Assembly (NCBI GenBank): GCA_002724675.1
Contig: PBPL01000210.1
Coordinates: 1-32,251, forward strand
Length of the DNA: 32,251 nt
From: Deltaproteobacteria bacterium
GTDB taxonomy: Bacteria > Myxococcota_A > UBA796 > UBA9615
Direction of reading: 5' to 3'
This document shows, one piece after another, positions 17,052 through 24,129 of the stretch. The position numbers and the translations under genes were made by a program. Position 1 is the stretch's first letter. Each line of letters begins with the position of its first letter. The notes beneath the pieces were generated by a model, which saw only the letters and a program-made list of their open reading frames with translations, was not told the DNA's origin and made no database searches.

Positions 17052-17429
17052 ATGGCTCTGCGACTGTTGCTCCCCGCTGCTCTAGCTCTTTCCCTCTCCC
17101 TGGCTGTGGGCTGTGGAGACCCGGGAGAGGATGGTTTGCCCCAAGGGCTGGGTGACTGTCCGGAGGAGTCCACGGTAGTTTGGGCCACTGTTCAGCCCAT
17201 TCTCGACGAGAACTGCAGCAACCGCTGCCACAGCTCGGTTCTCGACGGCGGCGATCGCCAAGGGGCACCCGTGGAGTCGAACTACGACACGTCAGCGGCT
17301 GCCGCGCTCAATGCTGAGTACACCTGGCAGCGGATCCAGACAGGGCAGATGCCCAACGACGAGCCCATGAGCAGCGATGCCGACGCCCTCACGATTCGGG
17401 AGTGGCTGGCCTGCGGGGCACCCGAGTAG
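17052..17429 (+). CDS. Small lipoprotein, cytochrome c-like with CXXXCH motif
   Basis: MALRLLLPAALALSLSLAVGCGD (lipobox AVGC); VQPILDENCSNRCHSS; IQTGQMPNDEPMS; DALTIREWLACGAPE, the organisation of short cytochrome-c-like lipoproteins. Confidence 0.65.
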   Translation: MALRLLLPAALALSLSLAVGCGDPGEDGLPQGLGDCPEESTVVWATVQPILDENCSNRCHSSVLDGGDRQGAPVESNYDTSAAAALNAEYTWQRIQTGQMPNDEPMSSDADALTIREWLACGAPE

Positions 17430-17457
17430 TAGGGAGCCGACTGGCTATTGCGCTGAG

Positions 17458-18867
17458 GTGCTGACCCGTACACACCCCGAGGGCCTTGTTCGGTTCTTGC
17501 TTCTAGTCTGGGTCGGAGGCGTCCTGCTTCATGGGGCATCGGCCGTCGCTGGGGAGAAGATGTCTTCCCAAAAAGCCAAGGAGCCTGCCGAGTACCTCTA
17601 CGCCTTGCGTCTAGGCTGGTCGTTCTTCGATGCGGGCAACTTGAGTGGAGCGCTAGAGGCCTTCGAGGAGGCACTAGCGACTGAAGAGGGGCGTCATGCC
17701 GCCGAGGCTCACTACGCCTTGTCGGCGGTCTGGTGGCAGCGTCGTAACGCTTTTGCTGCCCACAGCCGATTGGCCGAGGCTCTTCGTGTTCGCGAAGAGG
17801 CCTGGGCCTGGAACAGCGGCGTCGACAATGAGTGGGATCGTCGCATCGAGAGCAGGTTGCGCTACATCTCCCGCAACTTCTCTTCCGTTCGGCTGCGTCC
17901 GCCCCAGGCACCTCGTGCTCTGGCACCGCTCCCGGATCCTGCCCCTCGAGATCCTCTCCTGCGGTCGTTCTTGGAAGCAACGCTGGGTGAGTCGGGTACG
18001 GTCCCGGTCCTAGCGGATGGTGTGCAGCACGTGTTCTTGCCATCGGGGTCGTACTGGGTGGGGAACGAGTCCTACACGCTGGAGCCTGGCGAACTGGCTC
18101 CTGGGCAAGCCCAGAGCTGGGACCTTCTGCCGGATCGAGGTCGGTTCCGTCGAGCGCACCGGGAGCGACTCGCGGCCATCGAGGCTGAGCACGGCGCCTC
18201 GAGTCGAAAGTCAAAGCACTCGGCCCGCTCGGCGAGGACCACGTCACCTGAAGGGTCACGTCGGGCACCTCCGCCTAGCCGTTTGCCGACTAGCCAGGGC
18301 GGAGCCGTTCAGTCCGTCGTGGTGGAACTGAGACCCATGGGTGAGGACACTTCTGGGGGGCTCGCCGAGTCCGACCCGGAGCGGAGTCCTGTGGCGTTCG
18401 TGAGTCAGCCCGCAATCGAGTTTGAGGTTGTCCGGTCGTACATGGCTGAGTCGGTGAGCGAGGAGATTGGTCAGCGCTGGCGGGCTCCGACCTTTCACCT
18501 TCAGTACGTCATTAGCTGTCCGTCTCTAGACAGCGAGCACGGGTTCTCGTTTCCGGATCATGACTTCTACGTTCGGGTCGACCCGGGTGGTTCCCTGCGC
18601 GTTCGGGGCGCTGAGCAGTTGACGGTTCAGCTCCGATCCGACTGGCAAGTGGGTGATCAACACGTGCTCAACTACGTGGATATTTGGTTCGACGGGACGC
18701 ATGTGCTGGTCGCGGTCAATGGCGTGGAGTTTGGGCCAGTGCGGGTGCTGGACCAGCCCCTGGACCGCCGCGATGGTCGGTGGTCGATTCGTATTGGAGA
18801 CTCGAAGGCCCGAATCAGCCACTTGCGGGTCGAGTCCTGGGCAGGATTCAGGGGCTCGGGACCGTAG
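17458..18867 (+). CDS. Secreted protein with N-terminal TPR-like region and C-terminal LamG/jelly-roll-like region
   Basis: Signal peptide VRFLLLVWVGGVLLHGASAVAGE; AEYLYALRLGWSFFDAGNLSGALEAFEEALATEEG; C-terminal VDIWFDGTHVLVAVNGVEFGPVRV...WSIRIGDSKARISHLRVESW. GTG 17458 chosen as start. Confidence 0.6.
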   Translation: MLTRTHPEGLVRFLLLVWVGGVLLHGASAVAGEKMSSQKAKEPAEYLYALRLGWSFFDAGNLSGALEAFEEALATEEGRHAAEAHYALSAVWWQRRNAFAAHSRLAEALRVREEAWAWNSGVDNEWDRRIESRLRYISRNFSSVRLRPPQAPRALAPLPDPAPRDPLLRSFLEATLGESGTVPVLADGVQHVFLPSGSYWVGNESYTLEPGELAPGQAQSWDLLPDRGRFRRAHRERLAAIEAEHGASSRKSKHSARSARTTSPEGSRRAPPPSRLPTSQGGAVQSVVVELRPMGEDTSGGLAESDPERSPVAFVSQPAIEFEVVRSYMAESVSEEIGQRWRAPTFHLQYVISCPSLDSEHGFSFPDHDFYVRVDPGGSLRVRGAEQLTVQLRSDWQVGDQHVLNYVDIWFDGTHVLVAVNGVEFGPVRVLDQPLDRRDGRWSIRIGDSKARISHLRVESWAGFRGSGP

Positions 18868-18907
18868 AACTCACTGTGTTGACCTTAGAAGTCACTGTGT
18901 TGGTTGG
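18866..18907. repeat. Two-copy 21-bp direct tandem repeat upstream of the DUF4388 gene
   Basis: AGAACTCACTGTGTTGACCTT (18866-18886) followed by AGAAGTCACTGTGTTGGTTGG (18887-18907); 15 of the first 16 positions identical. Confidence 0.8.
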
Positions 18908-19019
18908 GAAAGCGTTGTGCCACACGATCAACTGATCGGCTCAACGCGTTATCCTGCTGAATCATCCAAAGCGCGATTGTTGCGGGCTTTGGAGCGGCTC
19001 CACACACCTTGGGGTTTAG

Positions 19020-20789
19020 ATGGCTGCGAAGGAGGCAACGCCGGGCGGCCCACACACACGTCGCGGTTACATCGCGCTCGTGTATGGGCTTCAGAAGGCT
19101 CGGCGAACGGGGATTCTAGAGGTCCGCAGCGCGAGGCACTGGCGTCGCCTGTACGTGATCGATGGCGTCCCCTGTTGGTCAGCGAGTGACCGGATCGATG
19201 ATGAGCTTGCTCGTTCGCTGGTGCAGTCGGGGGCGATTCGAGAGAAGGAGCTCTCGCAGTTTCGGCGCGAGTTGGGTCCTTATGATGGGCTCGGCAAGGC
19301 ACTTCTGGCCGCAGGCAAGCTGGATGGGTCTAGCCTGGCCGAACACCGCTTGATGCTCGTAGAGCCCGGTGTGGGTGCGCCTGTGGGCTGGGACCGAGGG
19401 GACTGGAGCTTCACAGCTCGCGACGGGCTGCCTCTGGACGCGTTGGATCCGGGCCTGTTGCCCCCGGTGTCTGCGCTCCGGGGTCTCTGGGAGGCGGTGT
19501 GTCATTTCGTTCGTATGGATGAGGCGCTGCCTGCGGTTGTGGATACCGCGGCTGGTCCACTGCGGCCCGAACCCGGCTTGACCCGGACCTTGCCGACGCT
19601 GGGCCTCAAGGATCCACTGGATGGATTCGCTGCGAGTCTGGGTGAGGGCATTGCCGTGGATGCTCTGTTCAAGAAGATCCCGGATCGGTCGGGTCACCTT
19701 GTCTTGCTGGTGTGGTTCTTACAGATGGTGGGCCTCATCCGGCGTGACGAGGCTGCCATGGAACAAGGGCTGCTCAAGCTGGCGGAGGGGCGCGATCTGC
19801 TGTCGGCATCTGCTCTCATGTGGCCCGACTACGGTGAACCCTCCCCCGATTCTTCCCAGCCGGCACAGGGACCTGCTGGCCGTGTTTCTCCGCCGGTCAA
19901 GGCGCCGAAGGCCAAGGCCCAGGCCGCTGGGCCGAAGGTCGCCCCCTCTGCGCGCAAGGCTGTACAGGGTCAAGGAACCCGCCGAACTGGCTCCCGTGCG
20001 GAGGGGACCTTTGCTCACGAGAACCGCCGGGCGAAGAAGTCCAAGGGGCTCGGGAAGGAAGTGGAGCACCTGGCGCGGCTCATTCGCACCGCACACCGCC
20101 ATCGTATGGGCCAGGACTTCTATGGGTTCCTCGATCTTGCCCGCACTGCTGATGGCGGTGAAATTCAAGATGCCTACGACCGACTGACACGGGGATGGCA
20201 GGCGGCTGCAAGCAATTCAGGCCTGCCCGAGGAGGACCGGCGGCTGGTGGATGAGTTGAACGCGGCGGCCATTCTGGTCTGGCAGACCCTCTCCGATGCT
20301 CGGCAGCGCGACGAGTATGACAGTCGCCTGGCGGCGGGAACGGCGCCGGTCTTGTCTGGGGGGGGGCAAGAGGACCTGCTGCCGCCCACCTCTGCTCTCG
20401 GCGAAGGGGATCTACTTCCGGAGCACGCGAAGGCTCGCAAGCTCATGGAGCGGGGCAACTTTCGGGAGGCGCTCCTCATGCTGGAAGATCTGCGCGAGGG
20501 CCAACCCTCGTCGCCCGAAGTGCTCGCCGACTTGGGCTGGTGTGCTTGGCGTACCAAACACATGGGTGGCGACGGGAATGATGGCCCAGAGGACTTCCTG
20601 TTGCTGGCCCACACCTTCGAGCCCCGATGTGTTCGGGCCCTGGAGTTCCTCGCTCGGATAGCGAAAGAGAAGCAGGACCTGGCGAAGCTCAAGACCTGGA
20701 CAAAGCGGCTCATAGCGGTCGTACCCGATCACGCGTGGGCCAAGTCCGAGTTGAAGAAGGCCTCTGCCGGCCGTGGCTCGCGCAAGTAG
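19020..20789 (+). CDS. DUF4388 (PATAN-like) protein with degenerate J-domain-like segment and C-terminal TPR region
   Basis: N-terminus QKARRTGILEVRSARHWRRLYVIDGVPCWSASDRIDDELARSLVQSGAI...GLGKALLAAGKL; Lys/Pro/Ala-rich linker; DFYGFLDLARTADGGEIQDAYDRLTRGW...WQTLSDARQRDEYDSRLAAG (J-like without HPD); ARKLMERGNFREALLMLEDLREGQPSSPEVLADLGWCAW (TPR-like). Confidence 0.75.
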   Translation: MAAKEATPGGPHTRRGYIALVYGLQKARRTGILEVRSARHWRRLYVIDGVPCWSASDRIDDELARSLVQSGAIREKELSQFRRELGPYDGLGKALLAAGKLDGSSLAEHRLMLVEPGVGAPVGWDRGDWSFTARDGLPLDALDPGLLPPVSALRGLWEAVCHFVRMDEALPAVVDTAAGPLRPEPGLTRTLPTLGLKDPLDGFAASLGEGIAVDALFKKIPDRSGHLVLLVWFLQMVGLIRRDEAAMEQGLLKLAEGRDLLSASALMWPDYGEPSPDSSQPAQGPAGRVSPPVKAPKAKAQAAGPKVAPSARKAVQGQGTRRTGSRAEGTFAHENRRAKKSKGLGKEVEHLARLIRTAHRHRMGQDFYGFLDLARTADGGEIQDAYDRLTRGWQAAASNSGLPEEDRRLVDELNAAAILVWQTLSDARQRDEYDSRLAAGTAPVLSGGGQEDLLPPTSALGEGDLLPEHAKARKLMERGNFREALLMLEDLREGQPSSPEVLADLGWCAWRTKHMGGDGNDGPEDFLLLAHTFEPRCVRALEFLARIAKEKQDLAKLKTWTKRLIAVVPDHAWAKSELKKASAGRGSRK

Positions 20790-20817
20790 TGGAAGAGAAG
20801 GGCCTAGGAAAGACTCG

Positions 20818-23800
20818 ATGACGTCTCTCGAAGACACCAACTACGTGCTGGTCGCCGACTCGGACGCCCGATCTGCTCGTTACTTTCGCGGTCGCCTGTC
20901 GGAGAGCGGTATGGAGGTCGTGGTGTTGTCGGAGCCCGATGCCGTGGTCGACGAGGCCAAGCGGACTCGGCCAGCGCTGATCGCGCTCTCGGCTGACGAG
21001 GGTGACTGGCAGACCCTCTGCTCTCGCCTCCGGGGCCAGGAAGGGTTGTCGGATGTCCCCCTGGTGGTGATGACGGCGGGCTTGTCTGCCGCCGAGATGG
21101 TACTGCACTGGTTCGAAGAGGAGCGTGCTGCGGCTTACGTCCGCAAGCCACTCGATGGTGACTTCCTTGATGAGCACCTCCTGGCGTTGTTCCCGGGCAA
21201 GGTCAGCCTGAGGCCGCTGGGGGCTGCCTGGGAAGAACGGCCTACGGGAGTCTTGGAGGCGATCGAAGACGACGACGACGAGCTCGAGGATGAGGTCGCA
21301 CCGGTCCGCGCGCCGGCCTCGCAGGCTCAGATCGACGAATTGCAGTCGATGGCAGCTGCGATGGCTGGGCTCGAAGCGGAGCTGGAGGAACTCCGTGCGA
21401 GGGCGGCAGAGGGCGACGCACTCAGAACTGAGTCCGAGTCGCTGCGGGATGAGTTGGCGTCACTGCGCAGCCAGTCGGCAGACGAGACGAGCGGGTTGGA
21501 CTCAGTGCGCAAGCAGCTGAAGGAGGCCCAGGACGAGCTCGCGCGGCGCAGGGGTTTTGTGGAGGACCAGGCGCAGCGCCTCAAGGAGATGGACGCTAAG
21601 GAGCGTTCTCGGGCTGCGGAGCAAGCTGGCATTCAGGCCACGCTCACCGAGACACTCGAGACTCTGGATGCCGTTCGGGCGGAGGCCGATCGTCGGGCGC
21701 AAGAGAGTGAGATGGCCGCGGACATGCTCAGGGCTCGTCTCCAGACCATCATCGCCGAGCGGGATGAACTCCAGACCTCTGTGAAGGACCTCCAGGTGGC
21801 CCGGGAGACTGACGCAGCTCAAGGTGAAGAGTCTCTGCGCATGGGCCAAGAGGCTGCGGAACGTGAGGCATCCGCCCTGGAGAGAATCGAGGCCTTGGAG
21901 GTCTCGGCTCGGGCGGCGGCACAGGACGCTGCTCGTGCCGCTGAGGAAGCGGCGAAACGGCACGCTGCCGAGCTGGATGGGCTGCGTAGCGAGCTCGAAG
22001 AGGCCGCAGCGAGCCATGTGGAGCAACTAGAAGCACTGCGCGCTGAACACTCGTTGTCCGAGGGTCGTCTGTCCGAGGCCGCTGCGATCCGTGAAGAACT
22101 CGAAGCGGCTGTTGTGGCGGAGAGGACCGAGGCGGAGGCTGTTAAGTCCGCACTCGAGGGAAGCGTTGCTGAACATCAAGCTCAGGCTGAGGCTGCCCGT
22201 GCTCGGCTGGAAGAGGTCGTCGCTTCCCAGAAGGCTGAGCTGGAGGCCATGGAGGCTCGCCTCGAAGAGACCGCTGCTGCCGGGGCAGCGGAGTCTGAGG
22301 CCGCTCGCACCGGGTTCGAGCGGGACCTCGCCGAGAGGACGGCCGAGTTGGAAGCCTCGCGCACCGAGCTGGAGCGCGCGGTTGCCTCCCACGAGCAACA
22401 GGTTGCGCTCCTGACATCCCAACTCGAGGCTGGAGCGGCGACGCAGGCTGAGTTGGTCGCATCGCTCGAGGGTCAATTGGCGCAGGCCATGACGGACAAG
22501 GACGAGGCGGCCGAGCGGGTGGGTGCCCAGCTGGAGCAGGCTGCTGAGCGCCACCAGGAGGAGGTCCAAGCGCTGCGGTCTCAGATGGAAGAAGCAAGAG
22601 AACGCCACGATGGAGTTGCGGCGGCACTACAGGCTGAGTTGGAGCAAGCGGCTGATCTGCATGCCGAGCAGACTCGAGTCCTCCAAGCGACGGTGGACGC
22701 TACCCAGGCCGAGCATAGCGATGAGACCTCGTCCCTACGGGCTGAGCTGGATGCGCTGCAGGACCAGCAGGACAGCCGCGAACGCTCGGCGGCTGAGGCG
22801 CTCGATGCCGCCAAGCTTGCCCAAGCCGCAGAAGTGGAGGCCCTCCAGGACCAACTGAAGATCACTATGGCCGAACACGCCGAGGAGATCGCAGAACTGC
22901 GCCTCAAGCTCCAGGCCGATGCGGACGGTCACGCCGAAGAAGCGGCCTCGCTGCGTCGCTCGCTCGAAGAGGCGAGAGCCGAGTCGGAGCTCCAGGTCGC
23001 GTCTCTTCGCGTCGAGCTGGAGAGCGCTCTGGCCGAGCGAGACCTGGAAGAGAGCTCGCTCCGGGAGGAGTTGGAGTCCCTCCGAGCCCTGGGTGAGACG
23101 CAAGAGAGTTCCTTGCGGGATCAGCGGGAAGCGGAGCGTGCCGAGCACGATGCAGAGCTCCAGACGCTGAGGGGGGAGTTGGCGGAGCTCCGGGAAGAGT
23201 ACGAGGACTTCTGCGACTCCAGCGATCGCGAACTGGCGGATCTCTTGACCCAGATCGAGTCTGCCGAGGAGCATGCCGCCGACGGTCTAGAGGACGCAGA
23301 GCAGCGCATCGCGGCGCTCCGCACCGAGCGAGATTTGCTGCAGGGTTCCGTGAGTCGACTTCAGGCAGAGACCCACACGCTCGAAGACCGGCTGGCGGAG
23401 AGCGCCCGAGCAATCCAGAAACAGGCCGATGACTTCGAAGAGCGCAGCCTTCGTCAGGAGTCCGATGCTGCTGCACGAGTCGATGCCCTCGTCGCAGAGA
23501 GCGCAGACGAGCTAGAGGCCGCTCGGCAGCGGGCATCGGATCTCGAGGAGTGGAGTCGTGCCGAACTGGAGGCGGCCGAACAACGGCTGAGCTCCGTGGT
23601 GGAGGAGCGGGACCGCTTGCGTGGTGATCTGGAAGCTCGGGAGGAGAGCCTTCGCGGCGAGTTGAACGCTCTCAGAGAGCGTGCGGAACAGGAAAGCCAG
23701 GAACTGAAGAACACCTTGGACAGCGTCCGCCAGGCTGCCGAGGAGCAGGCGGCTTCGAGTCGCCAGGACCTGCTTGCTGCCAATAAGCGGGAGGCTGAAT

Positions 23801-23979
23801 TGGAGGCCCAATCCGAGCAACTGCGTGAGGAGATGCGAGTCAAGGAAGCACTCTTTGCGGAAGACGAGGAGTTCCGTAAGGACGAGAATGAGTTCCTTCG
23901 CGACGAACTGGACGAGTTGCGCGAGGAAGTGGACACGCTGCGTCGCGAACTCGAGTCATCGGATGGGCAGGAAGATTGA
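20818..23979 (+). CDS. Pseudo-receiver domain plus very long coiled coil (AglZ/FrzS-like architecture)
   Basis: N-terminal NYVLVADSDARSARYFRGRLSESGMEVVVLSEPDAVVDEAKRTRPALIALSADE...PLVVMTAG...AAYVRKPLDGDFLDEHL, then about 900 residues of Glu/Ala/Leu/Arg-rich heptad/hendecad sequence. Confidence 0.85.
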   Translation: MTSLEDTNYVLVADSDARSARYFRGRLSESGMEVVVLSEPDAVVDEAKRTRPALIALSADEGDWQTLCSRLRGQEGLSDVPLVVMTAGLSAAEMVLHWFEEERAAAYVRKPLDGDFLDEHLLALFPGKVSLRPLGAAWEERPTGVLEAIEDDDDELEDEVAPVRAPASQAQIDELQSMAAAMAGLEAELEELRARAAEGDALRTESESLRDELASLRSQSADETSGLDSVRKQLKEAQDELARRRGFVEDQAQRLKEMDAKERSRAAEQAGIQATLTETLETLDAVRAEADRRAQESEMAADMLRARLQTIIAERDELQTSVKDLQVARETDAAQGEESLRMGQEAAEREASALERIEALEVSARAAAQDAARAAEEAAKRHAAELDGLRSELEEAAASHVEQLEALRAEHSLSEGRLSEAAAIREELEAAVVAERTEAEAVKSALEGSVAEHQAQAEAARARLEEVVASQKAELEAMEARLEETAAAGAAESEAARTGFERDLAERTAELEASRTELERAVASHEQQVALLTSQLEAGAATQAELVASLEGQLAQAMTDKDEAAERVGAQLEQAAERHQEEVQALRSQMEEARERHDGVAAALQAELEQAADLHAEQTRVLQATVDATQAEHSDETSSLRAELDALQDQQDSRERSAAEALDAAKLAQAAEVEALQDQLKITMAEHAEEIAELRLKLQADADGHAEEAASLRRSLEEARAESELQVASLRVELESALAERDLEESSLREELESLRALGETQESSLRDQREAERAEHDAELQTLRGELAELREEYEDFCDSSDRELADLLTQIESAEEHAADGLEDAEQRIAALRTERDLLQGSVSRLQAETHTLEDRLAESARAIQKQADDFEERSLRQESDAAARVDALVAESADELEAARQRASDLEEWSRAELEAAEQRLSSVVEERDRLRGDLEAREESLRGELNALRERAEQESQELKNTLDSVRQAAEEQAASSRQDLLAANKREAELEAQSEQLREEMRVKEALFAEDEEFRKDENEFLRDELDELREEVDTLRRELESSDGQED
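21844..23298 (+). repeat. About 27 degenerate tandem units of 54 bp / 18 aa within the coiled-coil gene
   Basis: Hand segmentation, e.g. AERHQEEVQALRSQMEEA / RERHDGVAAALQAELEQA / ADLHAEQTRVLQATVDAT / QAEHSDETSSLRAELDAL ... MAEHAEEIAELRLKLQAD / ADGHAEEAASLRRSLEEA / RAESELQVASLRVELESA. The phase holds to nucleotide 23298 with one single-residue skip. Confidence 0.85.
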
Positions 23980-24129
23980 CCCGTGGGCGCGCTCGCGACC
24001 CCAGCAGTTCTTCGTGTTTCAGCTGGACTCGGGTCTCGATGGCCCCCGCATGCACCGAGGCTCGGACTGGTAGGCTGATGCCCTTGGTGCGCGGTCTCGT
24101 CCACGGTTCGTACTGAGGCAGGGAGTTCC

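Noticed and set aside
18902-18922. GG-N10-GC spacing considered as a sigma54 promoter
   Set aside because: Lacks TGGCAC and TTGCA core matches; the spacing alone is common by chance in GC-rich DNA.
21844-23298. Periodic 54-bp structure considered as a CRISPR array or DNA satellite
   Set aside because: Units are highly diverged at DNA level, in frame and coding; no conserved direct repeat with unique spacers.
21502-23820. Several minus-strand ORFs opposite the coiled-coil gene
   Set aside because: Low-complexity Leu/Arg/Ser-rich translations arising from GAG/CTG-rich sense codons.
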